From contig JAHFRQ010000009.1 of assembly GCA_023266215.1 (NCBI GenBank), positions 1 to 64,000 on the forward strand: DNA of 64,000 bases, in the 5' to 3' direction. A program made the position numbers and the translations under genes. Shown piece after piece: positions 16,310-26,600 of the stretch. Positions within the stretch are counted from its first letter, which is position 1. Every line of letters begins with the position of its first letter. This DNA is from Gammaproteobacteria bacterium (lineage in GTDB: Bacteria > Pseudomonadota > Gammaproteobacteria > Coxiellales > Coxiellaceae). Below the pieces are notes generated by a model that saw nothing but the letters and a program-made list of their open reading frames with translations, searched no databases and was not told where the DNA came from.

Positions 16310-17377
16310 TCACAGCTGATAAAGCCATACACAATCTCTATCATATTGATTTTTAATAGTATTGCGAGCCTTGTGTCCTAATGCTTTCAAATCCACTCCG
16401 GCGCTATACGCTTTCTCGCCCAATAGGGTGGGAGAAATATAAATCAGCACTTGGTTTAATAAGTTTTGCTTTAAAAAACTATTAAAACAAATAGCACCTG
16501 CTTCAATTAATAGTGTTTGAAAGCCATCCGCGCCAATCTGTTTTAAAATAATAGCTAAATCCAAGCCAAATTTATTTTTTGGAACTAAAATGCATCTTGC
16601 GCCTTGTTGCGTTAATTTTTCGACAGCGCTTTTTTCAGCGCTGTCTGAGTAAAAGACAGTAATAGACTTTCCTGTTGTCCATATTTTAAAATCTAACGGT
16701 AATTTCGCATGAGAATCTAAAATATAAATAGGTTTGCTGATAATCTCGTTATTTAATCTGCAATTTAAATTAGGATTATCTAATACGATACTATTAATAC
16801 CGGTTAAAATGGCATCAGATTTTTTTCTATATTCATGCGTTAATTTTTCGCATTCTGTACCTGTTATGCGAACTGTTTGTTTATTTTCTCCTGCAATTTT
16901 AAAATCAGCACTCATCGCTAATTTTGCCGTAACAAAAGGTCTTATATTTTTTGTCCAATAAGCATAAGGCGTATAAAATAAATCTATTTCAGGCAATGTA
17001 ATTTTCTGACAGATTATACCAGCTTGATTCAAGATCTCTGAACCCTTGCCACACACAGCAGGATTAGGATCTGTAAATCCAAAATAAACTGCTTTAATGC
17101 CTGCTTTTAAAATTCTATCTGTACAAGGCGGTGTCCTGCCAAAATGACAGCACGGCTCTAACGTAATATATAAAGTCGCGCCAGACGCATTGTCACCTGC
17201 CTTATTCAAAGCTTCGACTTCCGCGTGTGGGAAGCCAGCACCAAAATGATAACCTGTTGCAATCACTTGATTATCCTTGACAACCACAGCCCCCACGGCA
17301 GGATTTGGCGCGCAAAAACCCTCTCGGTTTTTAGCGCATGTGAGGGCTTGCAATAAAAAGACTTTGTGATTTTGCAT
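16310..17377 (-). CDS. ribD: Bifunctional riboflavin deaminase/reductase
   Basis: RibD deaminates and then reduces the pyrimidine product of GTP cyclohydrolase II. The 355-residue protein has the cytidine-deaminase-like zinc site (FPHAEVEAL, then EPCCHFGRTPPC) in the first 150 residues and a reductase domain afterwards (VTAKLAMSADFKI, NPNLNCRLN, LLIEAGAICFNSFL). It is separate from the riboswitch operon; no RFN element precedes it. It is divergent from trmH with 40 nt between start codons. The last residues reach 16310, next to the toxin-antitoxin promoter. Confidence 0.93.
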   Translation of the reverse strand: MQNHKVFLLQALTCAKNREGFCAPNPAVGAVVVKDNQVIATGYHFGAGFPHAEVEALNKAGDNASGATLYITLEPCCHFGRTPPCTDRILKAGIKAVYFGFTDPNPAVCGKGSEILNQAGIICQKITLPEIDLFYTPYAYWTKNIRPFVTAKLAMSADFKIAGENKQTVRITGTECEKLTHEYRKKSDAILTGINSIVLDNPNLNCRLNNEIISKPIYILDSHAKLPLDFKIWTTGKSITVFYSDSAEKSAVEKLTQQGARCILVPKNKFGLDLAIILKQIGADGFQTLLIEAGAICFNSFLKQNLLNQVLIYISPTLLGEKAYSAGVDLKALGHKARNTIKNQYDRDCVWLYQL

Positions 17378-17417
17378 GGTATAATCGCTAAAATAATTTA
17401 AAAAAGCATCCTATCAC

Positions 17418-18110
17418 ATGAACCCCACAGAAATCCAAAAGCATTTAAATCAATTTGACCATGATGTTATAACTGAAAAGCTAGCGCCCTTTATTACCGA
17501 TAATCGTAAGGCGCGAATTGAATCAGTGATTACTTATCGATTAGACAGTATTTCGCTGGCAATTGAGTCTCCCTCTGATTTAAATAATGCGCTAGCGGCT
17601 ATTCGAACCTGTGAAGCCTTGGGTATTTCAACCATTCATATTATTTCAGCAGAACGAGATGCAAGCTTTATTCACGGCGTTACCATGGGTGCATTTTATT
17701 GGGTGACTATTTTATTTTACAAAACACTCAATGAATTTCTAACACAAATAAAATGCGAGAATAAATTATTAGCGGGCGCCATTATTAATGCCGAAAGTAA
17801 TTTATCTGATATTCCCATTCAGCAACCACTGTGTTTATTAATGGGAAATGAGCAGCGCGGATTATCAATTGAGGCAAAAAGCGCCTGTGATTTTCTTTTT
17901 TCAATTCCCATGTGCGGCATGACAGAAAGTTTTAATTTGTCTGTCGCCGCTGCCATATCACTATTTGATTTATCACAGCGCAAACGCGTAGCTTTAAAAA
18001 ACAAAACAGATTTAACGAATAATTCCATTAAGACTATGCGCGCGCAATTTTATTTGCAAAGTGTGAGCCCCAGGTTAATAAAAAACCTATTAAAATCAAA
18101 TACTAATTGA
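17418..18110 (+). CDS. trmH: tRNA (guanosine(18)-2'-O)-methyltransferase, SpoU family
   Basis: The 230-residue SPOUT-fold enzyme methylates the ribose of G18 in tRNA using S-adenosylmethionine. SpoU motifs: NNALAAIRTCEALGISTIHI (motif 1), LLMGNEQRGLS (motif 2) and IPMCGMTESFNLSVAAAI (motif 3), which form the trefoil-knot binding site. Length matches TrmH from E. coli (229). It is divergent from ribD and a single gene. Confidence 0.9.
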   Translation: MNPTEIQKHLNQFDHDVITEKLAPFITDNRKARIESVITYRLDSISLAIESPSDLNNALAAIRTCEALGISTIHIISAERDASFIHGVTMGAFYWVTILFYKTLNEFLTQIKCENKLLAGAIINAESNLSDIPIQQPLCLLMGNEQRGLSIEAKSACDFLFSIPMCGMTESFNLSVAAAISLFDLSQRKRVALKNKTDLTNNSIKTMRAQFYLQSVSPRLIKNLLKSNTN

Positions 18111-18187
18111 TCTTTTTCTCTCGTTAGCATAACATTTGCTATGATCAATTCAGGATGAGTAGCGAATCATGATTAATGGAGTGCGCC

Positions 18188-19750
18188 ATGAGTCGAGATT
18201 TAAGTGATTTAAATCTTTTGCGTGATTCTGTCAAAAAATTTATCAGATCACACTACAAAAAAACAATGGAGAAAAAAAATTCAGGTTCTAAAACAGCGGA
18301 AGCTAGCATTGAAGAATTACTCAAAGCAACCATTACCGACGAAACCTCTGTAGCGGCTGTTTATCAGCACCTCAATAAAGACGAAAAAGACACAACAGCA
18401 ATCGCGGCTTTTAATGCTATTTTATTTATTGATTATGCAAGACTTTTATCTCAAAATAATAATAATAACAACTCATTAATATTACTGTTAATAGCGGCTT
18501 GCATCAATTTTAGCAAAAAACAATTTGAGCACAATCTTGTACCCTCTACTCAAAAAAAGCCAAGCTATACTAATCCCCTATTTAATAATATTATTATTGA
18601 GAAAAGTATTACTATAACCCCAAAAATAAAAACTGAATTAGAAGGACTCAGTAATTTATTTGGAGCATTAAACTCAAAACCAATTAATGAAAATATTATA
18701 TTAGATGAAAAAATTATCTCATCAATTGCATTTTTATGTTTAGCACACCCTGGCGCTGCTCAATTTATTAATTTCCTAGAAGCAACAGCAGTTAAAGATA
18801 AAATAACATTAAAATATAACGAAGAAGTTGAAAAATTAAAACAAAAAGACGCGCTGAAAGAGCTTCAAGCACTGCTTATTGGTCGATATGATGCACATAA
18901 GAGTAATTTAAAAAAAGGGCATTACTATTACGAATGTGCAAAAGATCCATCAAAACAGCTGACAACTAAAAAAATTATTTCCAATATTGAGCGAGATGGC
19001 GTAACAGTTGGGAAAATTGATCTTTCAAAAATAAATTTTAAAGAAGAAGTAGAAATATTAATCAATAATTTAAAAGAAATTAAAAATAAACATCCCGCCT
19101 ATTCATATAATCAAAATTTTATTGCAATATTAGAGGCTTATAAAACCAAAATCCCTGTTAAAGTTGTTGCAGAAGAAAGGCCGCTTACTATTACACCTGT
19201 GCCATCGTCTCCACCTCCCAGCACTTCGCCACCGCCTACGAATACCTCAACACCTAAATCCGAACTCATCCCCGAACCTTCAACGTTACCGAGACTCATA
19301 ACGACGCCACCAGAAATATCAAATGAGGATAAAACGGCTGAATTGTTTAATAAAAAAAAAGAAGTCGTATTTAGCATTATTAACACAACACTTTCAGCAA
19401 GAACAGAGGCGCAAAATAAAAAACGCGCAAGTAATTTTTTCTACCGCTTTTTTATACATGATCATAAAGGCGGTCATTTGAGTGATCTATTAAAAATAAT
19501 TCAAAATGCAAGCGATGAATCTAGTCTTCAAAAAAACTATGAAAACTTTATTATTTTTGCTCGAAAACATCAGCTGTCTTTTCGTTCTAATAACAAAACG
19601 CGGACCATGGAAATTTTACTTGAGAAAATTCATAATGCGCATATATCACCAGAAATTAAATATTTTTTATGGCAGGGCATTCCAGGAAAAAAAACTACTC
19701 AATCAGGCTCAACGCCCATTTTATCTAATATGCCCGCCAAGACATCGTAG
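18188..19750 (+). CDS. Hypothetical protein with proline-rich linker; possible effector
   Basis: From ATG 18188 (GGAG six nt upstream; ATG 18176 is in frame but poorly placed) the product is 520 residues. An N-terminal helical domain (about 1-330) contains a polyasparagine run near residue 95. A proline/serine/threonine linker follows (about 345-385, e.g. VPSSPPPSTSPPPTNTSTP), then a basic helical C-terminal domain (about 390-515). No signal peptide, membrane span or known motif is seen. Modular soluble proteins like this are common among secreted proteins of Legionellales; this is a loose inference. It converges on parB, overlapping its 3' end by about 50 nt. Confidence 0.6.
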   Translation: MSRDLSDLNLLRDSVKKFIRSHYKKTMEKKNSGSKTAEASIEELLKATITDETSVAAVYQHLNKDEKDTTAIAAFNAILFIDYARLLSQNNNNNNSLILLLIAACINFSKKQFEHNLVPSTQKKPSYTNPLFNNIIIEKSITITPKIKTELEGLSNLFGALNSKPINENIILDEKIISSIAFLCLAHPGAAQFINFLEATAVKDKITLKYNEEVEKLKQKDALKELQALLIGRYDAHKSNLKKGHYYYECAKDPSKQLTTKKIISNIERDGVTVGKIDLSKINFKEEVEILINNLKEIKNKHPAYSYNQNFIAILEAYKTKIPVKVVAEERPLTITPVPSSPPPSTSPPPTNTSTPKSELIPEPSTLPRLITTPPEISNEDKTAELFNKKKEVVFSIINTTLSARTEAQNKKRASNFFYRFFIHDHKGGHLSDLLKIIQNASDESSLQKNYENFIIFARKHQLSFRSNNKTRTMEILLEKIHNAHISPEIKYFLWQGIPGKKTTQSGSTPILSNMPAKTS

Positions 19751-20484
19751 TTTTGATATTTTAATTTAATCCAGCCAGATCGATTGCTACTATTATTTTC
19801 TAAAACCACTTCTGCATTAAAATAATCTGAGGCCGCTTTTTCTAATTTTCGAATATTAGCATCTTTAGGTGCTGTTGCGACGACGGGTTTCTCTTGTTTG
19901 GATAATTGTTCAATTTGTCGAACTGACCAACCCTCTTCGGCTGCTTTTTTGGCTAAAGCATATTGCTGATCAGCTGAAAAGCTGACTAAAATTTTTCCGT
20001 GTCCCTCAGATAAAATTTTATCTATTAACATTTGCTGCACGCGCGCATCCAAATGGAGTAATCTTAACGAGTTTGTAATTTTGGAGCGCGACTTACCAAT
20101 TGCCGTTGCCACTTCTTCGTGCGTGTAATGAAAATCATCCAGCAATCGTGATAAAGCCCGCGCCTCTTCAATCGGATTTAAATCCTCGCGTTGAATATTT
20201 TCAATGAGAGTCACTTCGGCCGCTTCTTCATCTGAATAATTGCGGATGACGCAAGGCACGCGCAGCAAACCCGCAAGCTGAGAGGCTCGCCAGCGACGCT
20301 CACCTGCAATGATTTCATATTTATTGGCTGTTATTTCACGCACAATAATAGGCTCGATCACGCCTTGCGCTCGAATTGACTCTGATAACTCTTGCAGAGC
20401 GGCTTCATTAAAATCACGACGCGGCTGAAATTGTCCACGCGAAAGGCATTCGATGGGTAGATCTTTTAAAATAGTGGCGCGCAT
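19699..20484 (-). CDS. parB: Chromosome partitioning protein ParB
   Basis: The 261-residue protein has the ParB/Srx CTPase domain (LSRGQFQPRRDF, EIIAGERRWRASQLAG, with ENIQREDLNPIEEA), the helix-turn-helix that binds parS (THEEVATAIGKSRSKITNSLRLL) and a C-terminal dimerisation part (SGWIKLKYQN). It clamps parS sites near the origin and works with ParA; no parA gene is adjacent, which is unusual. Upstream lies a 476-nt intergenic region with a DnaA-box cluster. The 3' end overlaps the convergent hypothetical gene. Confidence 0.93.
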   Translation of the reverse strand: MRATILKDLPIECLSRGQFQPRRDFNEAALQELSESIRAQGVIEPIIVREITANKYEIIAGERRWRASQLAGLLRVPCVIRNYSDEEAAEVTLIENIQREDLNPIEEARALSRLLDDFHYTHEEVATAIGKSRSKITNSLRLLHLDARVQQMLIDKILSEGHGKILVSFSADQQYALAKKAAEEGWSVRQIEQLSKQEKPVVATAPKDANIRKLEKAASDYFNAEVVLENNSSNRSGWIKLKYQNYDVLAGILDKMGVEPD

Positions 20485-20960
20485 AACGAATTCATCCTTA
20501 AAAATTTTATTTATAGTAATTGATCAACGCATCAACTGCCAGAAAAAAGATCAAACTTCATAATCACTGTAAATTTCTGCAATTGGAATCACTATAAACG
20601 CCCTACCCACAACTTTATCCACAGCTCGTGTGCATGAAAGTTATTTGTCAGACAAGCCTTAATCGCCTTGTTTTTGAACGAGCGACGTTATTCACAAACA
20701 CTGTGGATAAGTCTGTGCGTAGATTGTAAAAAACGCCTCTAAATATCGATAAGATCAAGTGTCTTGCTAGATTGCTGGTTTTTTGCCCATACTTTAAGTT
20801 GTTATAAATCAATAGGTTACATAATTTGTTCGGTAAGTAAGCAATTTTCTTCAAAAAAATACCTAAATCATGCAAGATAAAATAGACCTGTGGGAAACCT
20901 TGCTCTAAGATAATCAACATTAATCAAATATCGCAGTTAATTCACAAGGATACCCGACTC
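20485..20960. other. Intergenic region with DnaA-box cluster; candidate replication origin
   Basis: Three perfect TTATNCACA boxes sit within 96 nt: TTATCCACA at 20615-20623 (+), TTATTCACA at 20688-20696 (+) and TTATCCACA on the minus strand at 20702-20710. A near match TAATTCACA is at 20938-20946 (+), and weaker ones are around 20604 and 20889. AT-rich stretches (about 20720-20880) and three GATC sites accompany them. It separates divergent parB and addB. It could be oriC, a secondary DnaA-binding locus or a DnaA-regulated promoter region. Confidence 0.6.
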
Positions 20961-23600
20961 ATGCTCGGTGAGTTTTTTGAACAGGGAAGCAGGAAGAACC
21001 CGCTTGTGCTCACAGCCAACAGCCGGCTGTCTCGTAGCTTGCACGAAGCCTATCAACAAGACCAGGTCGATCAGGGTCGCTCTGTTTTTGAAACGCCTCG
21101 AATTTTGCCGTATTCATCTTGGCTCGCCAATTGTTTTCATCAGAGCAATAGTGGTGGCAAAATTTTACTGAGCAGTTTTCAAGAATTATCCTTGTGGGAA
21201 AAAATTATTCGCCGCTCGACACTCACGCCAGATTTATGGCAGCCGACTAAAACAGCAGAGCTCGTTCAGCAAGCTTGGGAATTTTTGAACTTGTGGGAAG
21301 TGCCGCTAGCCGATCTTAAAAACTTTAATGGACAACTTGAGGTCATTTGTCTAACCAATTGGATAGATATATTTCAAGTCACATTACAGAAAAATAATTT
21401 TATAACAATCGCAGAGTTACCCTGTTATTTAAAAACGCAGGATGAAAAAAATAATTTATTGCTCGATGACAATATTGTATTGATGGGTTTTGATGATTTT
21501 CCACCTGCGCATCAAAATCTTTTAACGCAACTTAGGAAGCGAATCTCAATAGAAACAAAAACGCTGAGTAATTCAAACTCAACAGTCTCACAGATTATAT
21601 TGGCAGATCCTAAAGTAGAATTGCTCACAATGGCAAAATGGGCAAAGGCACTCTATTTACAAAACCCCAAAACAACGATTGGCTGTGTGATCGCTGATCT
21701 GGGTAGCGAACTTGCACGCGTTAAACAAGTATTTCATCGAGTTTTTGCAGATGAAAAAACAGAAACCGGCTTTTTGCCTTTTAATATTTCAGCAGGCACA
21801 AGCTTAAATCAACAAAGCATGATTCAAGTTGCGCTTAAAATATTAAATTGGGGTCAAGGCGCATTAGACATTCATTTATTAGCAGATTTATTGCAATCAC
21901 CTTATCTTTGTTTTAATGAAGCCGATGCCAATATGGGCGCGCAAATGGATTGTAAATTGCGCGAATTAAATTATATATCAGTGTTGCCTGAAGATTTATT
22001 TCAAGTAATGGAACCGCTTCAAAATATCTACAGAGACAGTACGTGGTTATCGCGAATTCGACAATTTATTCTATTGCGAAATAATTTACCGCAAACATTA
22101 TTACCCTCAAAATGGATGGCGCAATTTATTGAACTCCTAAAATCAATGCAATGGCCAGGGCAAAAAACACAAAGCAGTGAAGCGTTTCAATTACTGGAAC
22201 GCTTTAAAAAATGTTGCCTTGAATTTTGTGAACAAGATATGATTGTTGCAGAAATAAGTTTTCATCAAGCGCTACAATTATTTCAAACACTGTGCAAACA
22301 ATCTATTTTTCAAGCAAAAAGTCATCATGAGCCCATTCAAATCATGGGCGTGCTTGAAGCATCCAGTATTCAATTTGACGCGGTGTGGATTATAGGATTG
22401 CATGACGGCGCATGGCCATCACCCACAACATTAAATCCATTTATACCCATTATTATTCAGCAAAAATATCAAATGCCGCATGCCACAGCGTTGCGTGAAT
22501 TACAATTTTGCGAGCAAATCACCAGCCGATTAATATCCTCTGGAAAACAAGTGATTTTTAGCTCACCCACTAAAATAGGTGATTTAGACAGAAAACCTTC
22601 GCGTCTTATTCAAGATATTAATTTTATTGAATTATCTGATCTTAATTTAAATCAAGATGAAAATAAAGCTGAGCTTATTTTCAAATCCCAGCAATTAGAA
22701 AATCTTAATGATAATACAGCGCCCACAATCACAGATTTTTCATCTATTCAAGGCGGCAGCGCTATTTTAAAGCACCAAGCAGTCTGCCCCTTTAAAGCAA
22801 TGGCGAGCATTCGCCTTAAAGCAAAATCTTTTGCTGTGCCCGCATTGGGTATTTCTCCCATGCAAAAAGGCATTTTAGTGCATCAAATATTATGCGATAT
22901 TTGGGGTGAATTAAAAGATTTAGCCACATTAAAAAATTATTCTGATGAAAAGCTGCGGGAATTAATAAAAATAAATGTTATTAAAGCTCTGGAGAAAGAA
23001 AAAATTTCAGGTTATTTTGTTGATCTTGAAAAAATAAGATTAACTAAATTAATTTTAAATTTTTTAACATTTGAAAAAACCCGTCCTGATTTTAAAGTAA
23101 TTGAGCGCGAATCAACATTACAAATTACACTCAATCAGTTGCCGCTTACGTTGCGTCAGGATCGTATTGATGAATTAGCCGATGGCAGTTTGTTGTTAAT
23201 TGATTACAAAACAGGAAAAACTAATATTCAACATTGGCTTCAAACGCGATTGCAAGATCCACAGCTGCCACTTTATTTGGCTTTTCAAGAAGCTCAATTT
23301 AATAAAACATCAGGCATCGCTTTTGCAGAAATTAAAAGTAATAAAATAGTTTACAAAGGCGTGATCAGTGAAAATCATTTATATTCAGAAAATAATTTTT
23401 CTGGCTTAAAGGCTATTAATACACTTGAAAATGCATTAAATATTACAGCGTGGAAAGATTTAATCGACAGCTTTAAGCAATCTTTAACTGCTTTAGCGCA
23501 AGAGTTCTGTGATGGACATGCCGTAGTTAATCCTATTGAAATAACAGCATGTGAAACATGTGATCTACAGTCATTATGCCGAGTGAAAACCAATGAATAA
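20961..23600 (+). CDS. addB: AddB-like PD-(D/E)XK nuclease subunit of a recombination nuclease
   Basis: The 879-residue protein partners the UvrD-type helicase encoded next. The N-terminal helicase-like part has lost a Walker A (LVLTANSRLSRSLHEAY), as in AddB. The C-terminal quarter is a PD-(D/E)XK nuclease with RQDRIDELADG and LLLIDYKTGK (Asp748, Lys750). A cysteine in AVCPFKA and the terminal CETCDLQSLC give the C...CxxCxxxxxC pattern of the AddB 4Fe-4S staple. The AddAB complex processes double-strand breaks for RecA loading; Coxiella is known to use AddAB rather than RecBCD. It overlaps addA by 8 nt. Confidence 0.87.
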   Translation: MLGEFFEQGSRKNPLVLTANSRLSRSLHEAYQQDQVDQGRSVFETPRILPYSSWLANCFHQSNSGGKILLSSFQELSLWEKIIRRSTLTPDLWQPTKTAELVQQAWEFLNLWEVPLADLKNFNGQLEVICLTNWIDIFQVTLQKNNFITIAELPCYLKTQDEKNNLLLDDNIVLMGFDDFPPAHQNLLTQLRKRISIETKTLSNSNSTVSQIILADPKVELLTMAKWAKALYLQNPKTTIGCVIADLGSELARVKQVFHRVFADEKTETGFLPFNISAGTSLNQQSMIQVALKILNWGQGALDIHLLADLLQSPYLCFNEADANMGAQMDCKLRELNYISVLPEDLFQVMEPLQNIYRDSTWLSRIRQFILLRNNLPQTLLPSKWMAQFIELLKSMQWPGQKTQSSEAFQLLERFKKCCLEFCEQDMIVAEISFHQALQLFQTLCKQSIFQAKSHHEPIQIMGVLEASSIQFDAVWIIGLHDGAWPSPTTLNPFIPIIIQQKYQMPHATALRELQFCEQITSRLISSGKQVIFSSPTKIGDLDRKPSRLIQDINFIELSDLNLNQDENKAELIFKSQQLENLNDNTAPTITDFSSIQGGSAILKHQAVCPFKAMASIRLKAKSFAVPALGISPMQKGILVHQILCDIWGELKDLATLKNYSDEKLRELIKINVIKALEKEKISGYFVDLEKIRLTKLILNFLTFEKTRPDFKVIERESTLQITLNQLPLTLRQDRIDELADGSLLLIDYKTGKTNIQHWLQTRLQDPQLPLYLAFQEAQFNKTSGIAFAEIKSNKIVYKGVISENHLYSENNFSGLKAINTLENALNITAWKDLIDSFKQSLTALAQEFCDGHAVVNPIEITACETCDLQSLCRVKTNE

Positions 23601-26600
23601 TATATCTGATCAAGCAATTCGACAACGCGCATTATCAGCATCTGATTCTTTTATTGTGCAAGCACCTGCAGGCTCTGGAAAAACAGAATTATTAACACAA
23701 CGCTATTTGGTATTATTAGCAAATGCAGAAAAAGCGCCTGAAGAAATCGTGGCCATTACTTTTACCCGAAAAGCCGCAGCAGAAATGCGTGCACGAATTT
23801 TAAATGCGCTGGCCTTTGGTGAAACAGTAGAGCCTGATCAAGATCATTATCGTCATCAAACATGGTTATTGGCTAACAATGTACTCAATAAAGATCGGCG
23901 GCATCAGTGGCAGTTATTAAAAAATCCAAACCGTTTGCGAATTATGACAATTGACTCACTCAGTGCTTTTTTATGCAGACAAACACCGCTGCTAACAGAA
24001 TGGGGTGCTGAGCCTTCTATTGCTGAAAATGCCACTGAATTTTATAAAATAGCCGTTCAGCGATTATTAATAGCCATTATTAATAATAATTCAAGCTACC
24101 AGCCTGCGCTTAATACGATATTATTACATTTAGATAATCAGGTTGAAAAATGTGAAGCCTTGCTCATTGAATTATTATCACGACGTGATCAATGGCTGCC
24201 ACATATTTTATTGGGCTTGCATAATGCAGATAATTTACGCGCAGCACTTGAAAACAGCCTTCAAAATATTATTCTTGAAAAATTAGAAGCGGCGCGTGCG
24301 CATCTACCAGAAAATCACATGCAAAATTTGCTGCTGCTTTCAAGAGAAGTGGGCGAATACTTTCTGGCTACAGATTCTCAAAATCCTGTTGCAGGATGCG
24401 CTGATTTGGATTTTTCTAAAAATATTACTATAAAAGATTTTAAAACTTGGCTGGGTCTTTCAAATTTATTGTTAACGCAAGAAGGCGAATTTAGAAAAAC
24501 AGTCGATAAACGCAATGGATTTTTACCCAAAACTGAAAATAAAAATTTAATGCTGCAATTATTAAATGAAATTCGAGATTGTGATGCCTTTAAAGAAACA
24601 CTACAAGATATCATGATTTGCCCGCCCAATTTTTATACCGAAAATCAATGGGAAATCTTACATGCTCTAACAGAGTTATTGCCGCTGTTGGCAGCACAAT
24701 TATCCTTAATTTTTCGAGAAAAAGAGCAGATTGATTTTGTGGAACTCAATATGGCAGCCTTAAAATCATTGGGCACAGAAGAGACCCCAACTGATTTGGC
24801 TTTATATTTAGATTATCAAATACGCCATTTATTAATCGACGAATTTCAAGATACATCTGTTATTCATTTGCAATTACTTGAAAAAATAATTGCAGGTTGG
24901 AGTCAAGATGATGGCAGAACTATTTTTGTTGTCGGCGATCCCATGCAATCTATTTACCGCTTTCGTAATGCAGAAGTAGGTTTGTTTTTGAGAACACAAC
25001 AAAATGGTTTGGGTGGACTTTCATTAACACCCTTAACACTTTCGATGAATTTTAGGTCAGAGAAAAATATAGTAGATTGGTTTAATCAAGTGTTTAAAAA
25101 TATATTCCCCAAATCGCCCGATATTGCATCAGGACGAATACCCTACACAGCATCTATCGCAGCTGATCAAAAAAATACAGCCGATGCAGTTAAATTTTTC
25201 CCCATTCTCAATGGCGATAGCAAGCAAGAAGCAACAACAATAGTCGATCAGCTTGAGCAATGTTTGCAAAAAAATCCGCATGATTCTATTGCTATTTTAG
25301 TACGAGCACGATCACAATTAATTCCCATTACTCAATTACTACAAGAAAAAAATATTGCTTTTCAAGCGATTGATATAGAACCGCTGGCTGAACGTCTTGA
25401 GATTATTGACTGCGTTTCAATTACGCGTGCATTGATGCATCGCGGTGATAGAGTTGCCTGGCTTGCCATTTTGCGCGCGCCTTATTGCGGGTTATTATTA
25501 TCTGATATGTTAGCTGTTGCAAATTGGAATAAACAAAAAACAATCTATGAGGCTATTTTAAACGCTGAAAAAATAGAGAATTTATCACAAGATGGCTTGC
25601 ATCGAGTAATAAGAATTCGATCTGTATTTTATAATGCATTTGAAAATCGTGAATTACTGTCTTTTTCAGCCTGGGTAGAAAATACCTGGGTCAATTTAGG
25701 CGGTCCTGCAACGCTTAGCGCATTGACTGAAACGCAACACATTCAAGCTTATTTTGAATTATTAGAAAAAATGACTAGTAATGCTCGCGACGTTCACCTT
25801 GATAATTTAAATGAAAATTTAAAGCAATTATTTGCAGCGCCAATACAAGGTGACAATGCGCGCATTCAAATTATGACCATTCACAAGGCCAAAGGCTTGG
25901 AATTTGATCATGTTTTTATTCCGGGATTAAATAGACAAACACCGCATGACTCTGAAAAATTATTTCGATGGCTAGAACAACCTGGCAGCATTCAAGATAT
26001 TAATTTAATTTTGGCACCCATTAAATCATCTGATGAAGCAGAAGATGCTATTTATCAATATTTAAAACATGTTGAAAATAAGAAATTAGACCATGAAATG
26101 ACAAGATTGCTTTATGTTGCCATCACGCGCGCTAAAAAGTCATGTTATTTATTTGCGCAAATTACCGATAAATCTCCTAAAAAAGGGAGCTTTCTTGAAA
26201 GATTATGGCCTGTTTTAGAAAATGAAATAAAGCCATTATCAACCCCACTTTTACAGCGAGAATTAATTACCGCCAAAAATACAACGGAGCAAAAATTTAC
26301 ACGTCTTACATCAAATTGGCAACCGCCCAACAATTATTTTACGCAGCCTATAAAAGAATTTAAAAAAGTTAGCATTAATATTGATATTAATATTAAAAAC
26401 CAGCAACATAAAATTATCGGTACTGTTATTCATGAATTATTAGAGCAGTCTCGGTATAAGCATTTTTCAGAAAAGCAATGTCAAAGCCGTTTAATTTCTT
26501 TGGGATTATTGCAAAGCCAATTAGACGAAAGTATGTCAATTATTCAAACCGCCATTAAAAATATATTATCTGATGAACGCGCGCAATGGATATTAGCACC

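Noticed and set aside
20648..20920. 90-codon frame on the minus strand in the DnaA-box region
   Set aside because: No ribosome binding site, odd composition, and it overlaps the DnaA-box cluster; read as a chance frame.
23553..23572. parS-like half site GTGAAACA in addB
   Set aside because: Only about 10 of 16 positions fit the parS palindrome, and the bases encode the conserved CETC cysteines of AddB.
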